Source: Actinomycetaceae bacterium (GTDB lineage Bacteria > Actinomycetota > Actinomycetes > Actinomycetales > Actinomycetaceae). From it: a stretch of 64,000 nt of DNA. Below, piece after piece: positions 28,951 to 38,700 of this stretch. The notes under the pieces were generated by a model that was not told the origin of the DNA, searched no databases, and worked only from the letters and a program-made list of their open reading frames with translations. Location of the stretch: NCBI GenBank assembly GCA_030527545.1, contig JAUNAP010000003.1, positions 136,726 to 200,725 on the forward strand, in the 5' to 3' direction. The position numbers and the translations under genes were made by a program. Every line of letters starts with the position of its first letter. The first letter of the stretch is position 1.

Positions 28951-30974
28951 CACGTTCGCTTCGACACCGTATCTGCTGGGGCGATATTTCTCGCCAGACG
29001 CTGCGTAAGTGCCTGCCGCACGAGCTCATCCACACGCCCGTCATGTTTCTTGTCGCCGTGGGCACTCTCGTCACCGGCCTCGCCGCGATCGTGCACCCGA
29101 GTGTGCTCACCGTCTCGCTGACGGTGTGGCTGTTGCTCACCGTCGTCTTTGGGCAGATGGCTGAGGCCCTCGCGCAGGCGCGGGGCAGGGCACAGGCGGA
29201 TTCGTTGAGGGCCAGCCAGTCGACGACGTCGGCGAGACGAGAAGGCCCCGAGGGCATCGTGGAGGTCCCGGCGGCGAGTTTGAGGCCGGGTGACGTTGTC
29301 GTGGTGGCGGCCGGGGAGACGATCCCCGGCGACGGCGACGTTATTGAGGGCGCCGCGACGGTCGACGAGTCGGCGGTGACCGGAGAGTCGGCGCCGGTCA
29401 TCCGCGAGGCCGGCGGTGACCGTTGCGCGGTGACGGGCGGCACGACCGTGTTGTCGGATTCGATCCGCGTGCGCATCACGTCTCGGCCGGGTGAGACGTT
29501 TATCGACAGGATGATTGGGCTCGTTGAGGGCGCGTCTCGCCGGAAGACTCCAAACGAGGTCGCGTTGACGATCTTCTTGGCTGTCCTCACGCTCGTGTTC
29601 CTCATCGTCGTCACGACGCTGGCGCCTATCGCGTCGGCTTCGGGTGCCGGGGTGGATCTGCCGGTGCTCGTCGCTTTGCTCGTGTGTCTGGTTCCTACGA
29701 CGATCGGTGCGCTCTTGTCGGCGATCGGTATCGCCGGGATGGATCGGCTGGTTTCGCACAACGTGTTGGCCATGTCGGGGCGCGCGGTGGAGGCTGCCGG
29801 GGACGTGACGACCCTCCGGCTCGATAAGACGGGGACGATCACGATTGGGGACCGGCAGGCGAGGAGGCTCACGCCGGTGGGAGGCGTCGGCGAGGACGAG
29901 CTCGTCCGCTGCGCTCTTGTGGCCTCCCTGGCCGACGAGACCCCGGAGGGGCGTTCGATTGTTGCCCTTGCTCGCGGGTTGAACCACACCGAATTCGATG
30001 AGGCGCACTATCTGACGGCGGAGTTCATTCCGTTTTCTGCAACCACCCGGGTCTCGGGTGTCGACCTGGGCGGGGGGCACACGATCATCAAGGGCGCGGC
30101 CTCGGAGATCTTGGGCAGGTACGAGCGCTCCGGCGGGGATGAGGCCGTGAGCAAGGAGTGTCGGGACGTGGCCGAGGGAATTGCCCAGGGCGGGGGGACC
30201 GCGCTCGTCGTCGCCGAGTGCGAGGGCGAACGGGTGCGTCTTATCGGGGTGATTGCCCTAGAAGACGTCATCAAGGACGGGATCGCCAAGCGGTTCGAGC
30301 GGCTGCGTGAGATGGGTATCCGCACGGTGATGATTACGGGCGATAATCCCCTCACGGCGCGTGCGATCGCCGCCCAGGCCGGCGTCGATGATTTCCTTGC
30401 CGAGGCGAAACCCGAAGATAAGCTCGCTCTTATCCGCAAAGAGCAGGCCGCGGGCAATCTGGTGGCCATGACGGGGGATGGAACGAACGACGCGCCGGCG
30501 CTCGCGCAGGCCGATGTTGGTGTCGCCATGAACACGGGCACGTCGGCGGCGAAGGAGGCGGCCAACATGGTCGACCTCGATTCGGACCCGACGAAGCTCA
30601 TCGACGTCGTCCACATCGGCAAGCAGCTGCTTATCACCCGCGGGGCGTTGACGACCTTTTCGATCGCCAACGACGTCGCGAAGTATTTTGCGATTATTCC
30701 CGCGATTTTCATGACGGCGCTGCCGCAGCTTGCCCCGCTCAACATCATGGGATTGTCGAGCCCGAATTCGGCGATCTTGTCGGCCGTCATTTTCAACGCC
30801 CTCATTATCGTCGCCTTGATTCCGTTGGCGCTCAAGGGGGTCGCCTATCGGGCGGCGTCTGCGTCGCGGCTGTTGGCCAGGAACCTCGTGATCTATGGCC
30901 TCGGTGGGATTATCGCGCCGTTTATCGGCATCAAGGTCATCGACATCATCCTCACGTTCCTTGGCGTGGCTTAG
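28947..30974 (+). CDS. kdpB: potassium-transporting P-type ATPase subunit B
   Basis: 675 residues. The phosphorylation motif DKTGT (Asp about residue 293), the TGES actuator loop, [18 protein letters not shown] and the Kdp-type [14 protein letters not shown] helix are all present, so catalytic function looks intact. It couples ATP hydrolysis to K+ transport through KdpA. Overlaps kdpA by four bases. Confidence 0.98.
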   Translation: MTRSLRHRICWGDISRQTLRKCLPHELIHTPVMFLVAVGTLVTGLAAIVHPSVLTVSLTVWLLLTVVFGQMAEALAQARGRAQADSLRASQSTTSARREGPEGIVEVPAASLRPGDVVVVAAGETIPGDGDVIEGAATVDESAVTGESAPVIREAGGDRCAVTGGTTVLSDSIRVRITSRPGETFIDRMIGLVEGASRRKTPNEVALTIFLAVLTLVFLIVVTTLAPIASASGAGVDLPVLVALLVCLVPTTIGALLSAIGIAGMDRLVSHNVLAMSGRAVEAAGDVTTLRLDKTGTITIGDRQARRLTPVGGVGEDELVRCALVASLADETPEGRSIVALARGLNHTEFDEAHYLTAEFIPFSATTRVSGVDLGGGHTIIKGAASEILGRYERSGGDEAVSKECRDVAEGIAQGGGTALVVAECEGERVRLIGVIALEDVIKDGIAKRFERLREMGIRTVMITGDNPLTARAIAAQAGVDDFLAEAKPEDKLALIRKEQAAGNLVAMTGDGTNDAPALAQADVGVAMNTGTSAAKEAANMVDLDSDPTKLIDVVHIGKQLLITRGALTTFSIANDVAKYFAIIPAIFMTALPQLAPLNIMGLSSPNSAILSAVIFNALIIVALIPLALKGVAYRAASASRLLARNLVIYGLGGIIAPFIGIKVIDIILTFLGVA

Positions 30975-30982
30975 GAGGAGAC

Positions 30983-31546
30983 ATGAGACATCTCAGTGCA
31001 CTGTTTGTCCGCTACATAGCCGTCGGGGTTGCCGCTCTCGCGGTGACGACTCTGCTCACGGGCGTGGCCTACCCGTTGGCCGTCACAGCGGTGGCCCAGG
31101 TCGTGCCCGACCACCGGGTGGGCCGCGTCGTCACGGTGGAGGGCCGGCCCGTGGGTGCGGCCGGGATCGGCCAGGACTTTAGTGCGGATCCGTCCCTGTT
31201 CCAGGGCAGGCCAACGAACGAGGGGGCGGCCTCGAATCTCGCCCCGACTTCGGCGAAGCTCAAGCGGGAGATGAGCGAGCGGCGCCTCGAGGTTGCCGCA
31301 CGCGAGAACGTCGCGCCCGGGCGCGTCCCCGCCGACGCGATCACGGTGTCGGGTTCGGGCATGGATCCGGACATCTCTCCCGCCTACGCGCGCCTGCAGA
31401 TTCCGCGTGTGGCCAGGGCGAACGGCCTCGACGAGCGCGAGGTCGCCCGCATGGTGGAGCAGTACACGACCTACCCGCTCGTCGGCATCGGGACGACGCG
31501 GGTCAACGTCGTCGAGCTCAATGCGGCGCTGGCAAGAAAGCGGTGA
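30983..31546 (+). CDS. kdpC: potassium-transporting ATPase subunit C
   Basis: 187 residues: one N-terminal membrane helix, then the KdpC periplasmic-type domain with GQDFSADPSLFQGRPT, SGSGMDPDISPAYARLQIPR and the closing VNVVELNAAL. GGAGG precedes the ATG. The last 135 bases, together with the downstream restriction-gene start, are repeated exactly at 35250 onward (the 511-bp direct repeat), yet this copy of kdpC is complete. Confidence 0.96.
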   Translation: MRHLSALFVRYIAVGVAALAVTTLLTGVAYPLAVTAVAQVVPDHRVGRVVTVEGRPVGAAGIGQDFSADPSLFQGRPTNEGAASNLAPTSAKLKREMSERRLEVAARENVAPGRVPADAITVSGSGMDPDISPAYARLQIPRVARANGLDEREVARMVEQYTTYPLVGIGTTRVNVVELNAALARKR

Positions 31547-31922
31547 GGACAAGGTGGCGGGTAGGCTCGTGGGTGATAGGTGACCGGCGGGCAGTGGTGC
31601 GGCTGCGCGGATGAAGGAGGACCCCATGGGACGACACGACGGCATCGGTGCGACTGATCGGGCGCTCGCTCACGACCCTCAGCTGGAACGCCAGCTCAGC
31701 GCGCAGGCTTTCGACGATCTGTTGCAGCGGTTGCGTGCCGAGGCAGATTCGCCCAGAGCCTTGGGCAATGCCTTCGAGGATCTCGTGCGCGCCTACCTGA
31801 CCACCGACCCGGTCATGAGCCGCCAGTTCGCCCGCGTCTATAGCTGGCGGGAGTGGCCCGGACGCGATCACCGCCCCGACACGGGTATCGACCTCGTCGC
31901 CATCGAACACGCCCACATGCCC
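31412..31922 (+). repeat. 511-bp direct repeat, upstream copy
   Basis: Identical by eye over 511 bases to 35250-35760 (constant offset of 3838). It spans the last 135 bases of kdpC, the kdpC-restriction gene spacer with a TAGGCT box at 31562-31567, and the first 297 bases of the restriction gene. The flanks differ at once on both sides (G versus T before, C versus G after). See the findings for interpretation. Confidence 0.95.
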
Positions 31923-31970
31923 CCGAAGGCCGGCGAATCCGGAAGGGCCAGAGGGCACACTGGTGTGTGA
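31626..31970 (+). pseudogene. truncated 5' fragment of the Type ISP restriction gene
   Basis: The first 99 codons are identical to the full gene at 35464, including the AAGGAGGA ribosome binding site and ATG. The frame then runs into insert DNA for about 15 codons and stops at 31968-31970. The fragment keeps the first catalytic Asp (GIDLVA) of the N-terminal nuclease but loses the Q-x-K half, so it should be catalytically dead. It may still be translated. Confidence 0.85.
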
Positions 31971-31980
31971 CGTACGGATG

Positions 31981-32095
31981 ACTCCGTGCCCCTGCTCTTG
32001 CTTCGGCGTCATCAACCAGGTAGCCTTGTAATCAACATGACCGGTTCCGCTGCCCACCTCGGTGGGAGTCCAGGGCCGGTCTTCGTTTTTCGTAT
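31981..32095 (+). ncRNA. candidate structured RNA upstream of the Abi gene (abiF-RNA-like)
   Basis: A hairpin with an outer GACCGG/CCGGTC stem (32039-32044 with 32076-32081), a CTG/CAG middle segment and an inner CCCAC/GTGGG stem (32053-32057 with 32062-32066) capped by a CTCG tetraloop is followed by a T5 run (32086-32090), as in a terminator-ended small RNA. A GC-TTCG-GC mini-hairpin lies upstream at about 32000-32008. Abi_2 genes are known to be preceded by the conserved abiF RNA motif. I did not match this segment to that covariance model, and the 5' boundary is a guess. Confidence 0.5.
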
Positions 32096-32110
32096 CAAGC
32101 AGGGGTGCAC

Positions 32111-33028
32111 GTGGAGCAGGTGAAGCAGTTCAAGACTTACGGTGACCAGGTCGAATTGCTTCGTCAGCGTGGGATGCAAGTGAATGATCCCGAGCATGCC
32201 GAGATGCTGCTGGCTCGATTGAACTACTACCGCTTGTCCGGATACTGGTACCCGATGCGCCGTTTCTCCCAAGGTGACGGCACCGCCCAAGATGAATTCG
32301 TTGAGGGAGCATCGTTTGGCCTGGTGGTAGACCTCTACAGGTTTGACGAACAATTGCGCCACAGCGTGTTCATCGAGCTTGATCGCGTGGAGTTGGCTAT
32401 TCGAACCAAGCTCGGTCACGAACTGGGCCGCCTTGACCCGCTGATCTATTTGGATCCTCAACGTTTGAACGCCCGGGCACAGCAGCGAAATAAAGACGGG
32501 CGTAGCGTGCATGAGGTGTGGCTGAGAAAGTACCAGTCGGCATTGAAAGGGTCGAAGGAGGACTTCGTCGGCCACCACAAATCAAAATATGGCGGGACTC
32601 TACCCATCTGGGCGGCCGTCGAAATCATGGATTGGGGAATGCTGTCATACCTGTACGGCATGTCGCCCAATATCGTGCGAAAACGGATTGCCCAACCCTG
32701 CGACCTAACTGGTCCTCAGTTTGAATCATGGCTGAAATCCTTGAATATTCTGCGCAACTACGCAGCTCATCATGCAAGGATGTTCAACCGTGTTTACGAC
32801 ATCAAACCGAAACTGAATAATGATGTCAGGCTGGCTCCGGTAGCTGAAGGAATGAATCGCGTGTTCGGGCAGCTCTCCCTTATCCAATACTTGCACCGCC
32901 AACTGGACTTGTCTCCAGCCGACCGGCTACCGAAGCTGTTCGACACTTACCCGCACAATCCCATCGTGCCGTTTTCTCGCATAGGAGCACCTGACAACTG
33001 GCGCGAGTTGCCTCTTTGGCGCGTCTAA
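32111..33028 (+). CDS. Abi_2 (AbiD/AbiF)-family abortive infection protein with two HEPN motifs
   Basis: About 305 residues. The N-terminal family signature LLARLNYYRLSGYWYPMRRF is clear. Two R-x4-H motifs, RTKLGH (about residues 98-103) and RNYAAH (about 215-220), are spaced as in HEPN-domain RNases, so RNA cleavage during phage infection is the likely activity. I chose the GTG at 32111, which has AGGGG about 5 bases upstream; an in-frame GTG at 32105 overlaps that site. It reads as intact, is less GC-rich than the neighbours, and converges on the polymerase remnant with overlapping stop codons. A structured RNA candidate lies just upstream and may act as its partner. Confidence 0.85.
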   Translation: MEQVKQFKTYGDQVELLRQRGMQVNDPEHAEMLLARLNYYRLSGYWYPMRRFSQGDGTAQDEFVEGASFGLVVDLYRFDEQLRHSVFIELDRVELAIRTKLGHELGRLDPLIYLDPQRLNARAQQRNKDGRSVHEVWLRKYQSALKGSKEDFVGHHKSKYGGTLPIWAAVEIMDWGMLSYLYGMSPNIVRKRIAQPCDLTGPQFESWLKSLNILRNYAAHHARMFNRVYDIKPKLNNDVRLAPVAEGMNRVFGQLSLIQYLHRQLDLSPADRLPKLFDTYPHNPIVPFSRIGAPDNWRELPLWRV

Positions 33029-35062
33029 TCCTTGCGGTGGCAGTCGCATTCGTAGCCGTCGGCGTCGAGTGGCAGCCCTGCCGCCCAGTCGGGTGGGGTC
33101 GTCATGAGCTAGCAGGCATCGGCGATGGTGATGCCGGAGTCCTCGGGTTCGTCGATGACGATTTCGTCGTGGGCGTGCATGACAATCTTGTGCCCAGCCT
33201 GAGCGACGAGTGTCATGGCGTGGACGAGAAGGTCACGTGCGACTGCTTGGACGATGTTCTCGACGAGTTTCCCGCCGTAGGTCTCCAGCCGCCCCCACTT
33301 GCTTCCGGTCGTGACACCGCTGTAGGTGCTGCCTGCAGGTGCCGCCCCACCGGTTCTCACCAAGCTGGGGCTTCACGTAGGCCAGCTGCCTATCAGAGGG
33401 CAGGGTGATGAACAGGATGCCAGACTCGGCGGTGAAGCCGAGGTTGCGCAGCCGAACAGCCTGGCGGGTGGTGATGGCGTCGAGTGCGGCCTGCTCGACG
33501 TTCGCCCAGAGTTGCACGATGTTGGGGGTGGCTGCCCGCCAGGCGTCGATGATGGGTGTGAGTTCGTGTTCGGCCAGCCTCATCCGTAGGGCACCCATCG
33601 CCTTGAGCGCTCCGAGGGAGCCGTTGTAACCGCAGGCCAGCGTGGCGATCTTCCCCTTCTGGCGCAGCTCAGCGTTGATGCCGTGTTTTTCGACGGGGAC
33701 GCCGAACATGCGCGACGCGGTCTCGCAGTAGAGGTCATTGCCGTCGCGGAAGGCTGCCAGGGTGGATGTTTCTCCGGCGAGCCAGGCGATGACACGGGCT
33801 TCAATCGCGGAGTAGTCGGCGACGATGAATCGGCATCCGACGCTGGGGATGAACGCTGTCCGGATCAACTGGCTCAAGGTGTCGGGCACCAAGTCGTAAA
33901 GCAGTTCAAGGGCGGCGAGGTTGCCTTGTCGAGTGAGGGTGCGGGCAGCATCGAGGTCGGGCAGGTAGTTTCGGGGCAGGTTTTGGGCTTGGACGAGGCG
34001 TCCGGCGAACCTGCCGGTGCGTCCCGCTCCATAGAACTGGATGAGGCTGCATGCTCTACCGTCCGCGCCTGCGACGTTATGCATAGCCTGGTACTTCTTC
34101 ACCGAGGATTTCGCCAGGTCACCGCGCAGCTCCACGACTTCTTTGACCTTGCCCGTGGCGGACTCGAGGGCGGCTTCGACATCAGCCTTCGCCAAGGACG
34201 ACATCGGGCAGCCGTGGGTGGTGAGCCATTCCTTCAACTGGATCGGTGAGTTCGGGTTCTCCAATCCGGTAAACCCCCGCGCCCGCGCCAACATCACGCT
34301 ACGGTGCTGGTCGTTGAGGGCGACGGCAGCGTCTGCGAGGGTGCGGTCAAGCAGGATGCCGGTGTCGTTGATGCGTTGATCCAGGGCGTAGGCGTCCCAC
34401 TCGGTTTCGGGAATCGGAAACGATGAGAGCCGGTCGTGGATCGCGAGTTCGACCTCGACGTCGCGCTGGTTGTAGTCGATGAACTGAGCCCAGCCGGTCG
34501 GGTCGCTGCTGGGCAGGTTACGGGTGCCGCCACCGTTGAGCATGCCGGGTGTGGCTGGCGTGCAGAATTGCTTGATCAGCCGCTTGCCCGCCGTATCATT
34601 CTCAACGTCAAGGTCAAGAGCCGCACCGACCGCATCCAAGCTCATCGGCAGACCGGGGTAAGCCGACCACACCATCGTGCAGCGCCATTGGCTCGGTTCA
34701 AGAAACGCGGCCGCCAACAGCTCGGGGTGATGACGCTGCAGCCACGCGGAGAGCGCGACCCGCTCGAAGGCGGCGTTATGCGCCCACTTGACCACGCCCG
34801 GGTCCACCAATGCTGCGAGCACCTCGTCGGGAAGCCCACCACCAGTGGCGAGATCGACTACTTCCACCGGGCCGCCGTCGATCGAGTAGCCGAAGATGAG
34901 GAGGCGGAAGTCGAGGTGTTCGGCATACGGGTAGACACCGGTTTTCGCTAGGGGTGCTGGGCTGAAGGTTTCAATATCGATAGCGCTCTGGCGAATCAGG
35001 GCTCCTGGACAGTCGGGTAGGCGAAGGTGAGGGAGCCAACCGGTGTTTGGTGGCTCCCTCAC
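33025..35062 (-). pseudogene. decayed phage-type family A DNA polymerase
   Basis: Roughly 650 codons of a phage DNA polymerase I. It has the exonuclease motif SAIDIETFSP, then polymerase motifs A (IVADYSAIEARVIAWLAGE), B (RQKGKIATLACGYNGSLGAL) and C (IVMHAHDEIVIDEP). Two lesions are visible: a frame change at about 33320-33355, where a -1 frame resumes the family sequence (TYSGV...KWGRLETYGGKLVENIVQA), and an in-frame TAG at 33109-33111 followed by 27 more family-like codons (PDWAAGLPLDADGYECD...) to a stop at 33025. The ATG at 35062 lies in a hairpin and gives a non-family N-terminus, so the native start may also be lost. Confidence 0.85.
35027..35062. terminator. perfect 12-bp hairpin at the head of the polymerase remnant
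   Basis: GTGAGGGAGCCA (35027-35038) pairs perfectly with TGGCTCCCTCAC (35051-35062) around a 12-base loop. It starts 9 bases after the stop of the small membrane protein gene on the minus strand and probably terminates that gene. No T-run follows on either strand. Confidence 0.6.
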
Positions 35063-35071
35063 TGTTGGGTG

Positions 35072-35249
35072 TTACTTCGGGTCGAGGTTGTAGGTAGCGT
35101 TCATCCTGTCGAGCTCGGCCTTCTCCTTGGCGATCAGCTCATCGATGCGCTGACGTTCGCGACGTTTGGCCCGCTTGTCCTTAATCCAGTAGTAGCCCCA
35201 GACCATCCAGAACGGGATCAGGACGTAGACCCACACGGCGAGGGCGGTT
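35072..35249 (-). pseudogene. 5'-truncated small membrane protein gene
   Basis: About 59 codons of a protein with one hydrophobic segment (ALAVWVYVLIPFWMVWGYYW) followed by a highly charged helix rich in Lys, Arg and Glu. The coding frame runs upstream into the 511-bp repeat at 35250, and the only in-frame ATG (35305) lies inside repeat DNA that is antisense to kdpC, so the original 5' end was lost at the junction. It is presumably phage-derived like its neighbour. I recognise no family. Confidence 0.55.
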
Positions 35250-35760
35250 GCCAGGGCGAACGGCCTCGACGAGCGCGAGGTCGCCCGCATGGTGGAGCAG
35301 TACACGACCTACCCGCTCGTCGGCATCGGGACGACGCGGGTCAACGTCGTCGAGCTCAATGCGGCGCTGGCAAGAAAGCGGTGAGGACAAGGTGGCGGGT
35401 AGGCTCGTGGGTGATAGGTGACCGGCGGGCAGTGGTGCGGCTGCGCGGATGAAGGAGGACCCCATGGGACGACACGACGGCATCGGTGCGACTGATCGGG
35501 CGCTCGCTCACGACCCTCAGCTGGAACGCCAGCTCAGCGCGCAGGCTTTCGACGATCTGTTGCAGCGGTTGCGTGCCGAGGCAGATTCGCCCAGAGCCTT
35601 GGGCAATGCCTTCGAGGATCTCGTGCGCGCCTACCTGACCACCGACCCGGTCATGAGCCGCCAGTTCGCCCGCGTCTATAGCTGGCGGGAGTGGCCCGGA
35701 CGCGATCACCGCCCCGACACGGGTATCGACCTCGTCGCCATCGAACACGCCCACATGCCC
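35250..35760 (+). repeat. 511-bp direct repeat, downstream copy
   Basis: Exact second copy of 31412-31922. Here the kdpC portion is a 135-base orphan tail without its gene, while the restriction-gene portion is the real, functional 5' end. Recombination between the copies would delete 3838 bases and restore a plain kdpC-restriction gene junction. Confidence 0.95.
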
Positions 35761-38700
35761 GCCGATGGTGTCGTGGGTCCCGACACCCCGGCGACCGCGA
35801 TCCAGTGCAAGGCCTACGGTTCGTCGCGGGTGAGCAAGGCCGACATCGACTCTTTCATTTCGGCCTCGTCCTCCCCGGTGTTTACGCGCCGCCTGTTTGT
35901 CGACACGTCGGGGCACCGGTGGGGTAAGAACGCGGAGGAGACGCTCGCGGATCTCGATCGGGAGGTAACGCGGATCAGCCTCGACGACTTGCGTGTCTCG
36001 GCGATCGACTGGCGTTCCTACCCGGTGGGCGCGGGAGAGGCGCAGGTGTGTTTGCAGGAGCGCAAGATGCCGCGCGACCATCAAACACGGGCGGTCAATG
36101 ACGTCCTCGCGGGCATGGAGGCCGAAGACCGCGGCACGCTCGTCATGGCGTGTGGGACGGGCAAGACGTACACGTCGCTACTCATCGCGCAGGCGCTTGT
36201 GGCGGAGGACCACCCGAGTGCCCGCGTGCTGTTCCTCGTGCCGTCGCTGGCTCTCATGGCGCAAACCCTCGAGGCGTGGTCGACGGACGCGTCGGTGCCG
36301 CTCACGGCGTGGTCGGTGTGTTCGGACCACAAGGTCAATCGGCGCCGCGCGAAGGCCGACGATATCGCCGATATTGCGGCGATCGACCTCAAGCTGCCGC
36401 CGACGACGGATCCGGGTGCGCTCGCGGCTTCGATGCGTGCCGCGGAGGACAACGAGGGTCTGCAGGTGGTTTTTGCCACCTACCAGTCGTTGGATATCGT
36501 CCATCGGGCGCAGGAGCTGGGGATCGGGGGCGAGGGGGAGTTCGATCTCGTCATCGCCGACGAGGCTCATCGCACGACGGGTGTGACGCTGGCGGGGGAG
36601 GATTCCTCGACGTTCGTGCGCGTCCACGATCCCGCCTATATCCGCGCGGCGAAGCGGCTCTACATGACGGCGACGCCGAGGATCTTCAACGACCGGGTTA
36701 AGCACGTGGCGCAGGAGAAGGACGCGGTGCTCGCCTCGATGGACGACGTGTCGACGTTCGGTCGGGTGTTCCATCGGCTGGGGTTCGGTCAGGCCGTCGC
36801 GGAGGGCCTTCTCACGGACTACAAGGTCGTTGTCTTGGCGATCCCCGAGGACCAGATGACGCAGATCTGCCAGGCGGCGGCCGCCGAGGATGGCGAATTG
36901 AGTCTGCCGGATGCGGCGAAGCTCGTGGGGTGTTGGAACGCGTTGGCTAAACGCAAGAACGGGGTGTTGGACGTGTCGTATGGCGCGGATTCGCGTCCGA
37001 TGCGTCGCGCGGTCGCGTTCGTCGATCGGGTGAAAACGTCGCGTCACGTGGCCGAGCAGTTCCCGTGGATAGTGAGCGAGCACCTGCAGGACCTCGATAA
37101 CGACGACGAGACGGATAATTTGGCGGTGGAGTGTCGCCACGTCGACGGGACGATGAACGCGATCGAACGCGGGGAGGCGCTGGCGTGGCTTAAGGACACG
37201 CCCGAGATCCAGGACACGCCGGTGTGCCGGATCCTCACGAACGCCCGGTGTTTGAGCGAGGGCGTGGACGTGCCGACGCTCGATGCCGTGTTGTTCCTTA
37301 ACCCGCGCAAGTCTCAGGTCGACGTCATCCAGGCGGTGGGGCGGGTCATGCGCCGGGCTGAGGGTAAGGAGTTTGGCTACATTATTTTGCCGGTGGCGGT
37401 GCCGAGCGGGTGCTCGCCGGAGCAGGCGTTGAGCGACAACAAGCGTTTCGCTGTCGTGTGGCAGGTGTTGCAGGCGATCCGCGCTCACGACGAGCGTTTC
37501 GACGCGACGGTCAACGCGATCGAGTACAACGCGGGCGATCCGCAAAACATCGTCGTCGACGTCGTCAACCTGGCCAAGCCGCAGCAGGGAGGCAATGAGC
37601 TTAATCCGACGGCGCCAGGCGATGACGAGCCGGGCCCAGAGGGGCCGCAGCCGCGCCAGCTTGTCATGGTGTTCCCGCCGGCGCAGTGGAAGGACGCCAT
37701 CTATTCGCGGATCGTGAAGAAGGTGGGGTCGCGGATGTATTGGGACGACTGGTCGGGCGACATCGGCGACATTGCGCAGCGTTATATCACGCTCATCACC
37801 CATCTGCTCGAGGATGGGGATCACGCGGAGGTTTTCGATGAGTTCCTCGCCAGCCTCCAGGCGACGCTCAACCCGGGGATCGACCGCGACCAGGCAATCG
37901 AGATGCTTGCTCAGCATCTCATCACGAAGCCGCTGTTCGACGCGATGTTCCCGGACCAGACGTTTACGGAGATGAATCCGGTGTCGCGGGCGATGCAGGC
38001 GATCTTGGACAAGCTGGCGTCGTCGAGCCAGTTCGATACCGAACGCGCGCCTCTGGAGGGCTTCTATGCCACGATGACGGAGCGGATCCGCGCGATCGAT
38101 TCGCTCGCGGGCAAGCAGCAGATCATGGTGACGCTCTACGACAAGTTTTTCTCGAAGGCGTTCCCCACGCTGCGTGACCGGTTGGGGATCGTGTTCACGC
38201 CGGTGGAGGTCGTCGACTATATTTTGCGTTCGGCAAACGACGCCCTCGAGCGCCACTTCGGTAAGAGGCTGGCCGACGAGGGCGTGGCGATCATCGAGCC
38301 GTTCTTGGGCACGGGCACGTTCGTGACCAGGCTGCTGCAGTCGGGGCTCATCCCGGCTGGGGCTTTGGAGCGCAAGTACACGCGCGAGATTTTCGCCAAC
38401 GAGATCGTATTGCTGTCGTACTACATCGCTTCGATCAACATCGAGCAGGTGTATCGCGAGGTGCGCCGCGAGGCCGGGTACGCGGATGAGTACGTGGAGT
38501 TCCCCGGTATTTCGCTGACGGATACCTTCCAGTTGCACGAGAGCGACGGCCAGATCACCGGGTTGGGGGATTTCGCGGCCAACGCGGAGCGGGCGCGGGC
38601 CCAAAAGAAGGCCCCGATCCGGGTGGTCGTCATGAATCCGCCGTATTCGGCGGGACAAAAGAGTGCGAACGACAACAACCAGAACCTCAAGTACGAGCGG

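Larger units (their letters stand above)
31923..35249. mobile_element. 3.3-kb phage-derived insert between the 511-bp repeats
   Basis: 3327 bases bounded exactly by the two repeat copies. It carries a candidate non-coding RNA and an Abi_2-family gene (+), a decayed phage-type DNA polymerase (-) and a 5'-truncated small membrane protein gene (-). It has no integrase, transposase or terminal inverted repeats. The abi gene is visibly less GC-rich than the surroundings. The structure is that expected if a circle carrying one copy of the 511-bp segment recombined by a single crossover, but a duplication event or assembly error would look similar. Confidence 0.7.

Noticed and set aside
33320..33363. 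Programmed ribosomal frameshift in the phage polymerase
   Set aside because: No slippery heptamer is visible at the junction, and the gene also has an in-frame TAG further on. Decay explains both.
31412..35760. 511-bp repeats as insertion-sequence ends or integrase att sites
   Set aside because: The repeats are ordinary host coding DNA, far too long for att or target duplications, and the insert has no transposase, integrase or terminal inverted repeats.
36178..38658. 826-codon open frame antisense to the Type ISP gene
   Set aside because: The plus strand encodes clear helicase and methyltransferase motifs throughout; the antisense translation is Arg/His-rich noise.
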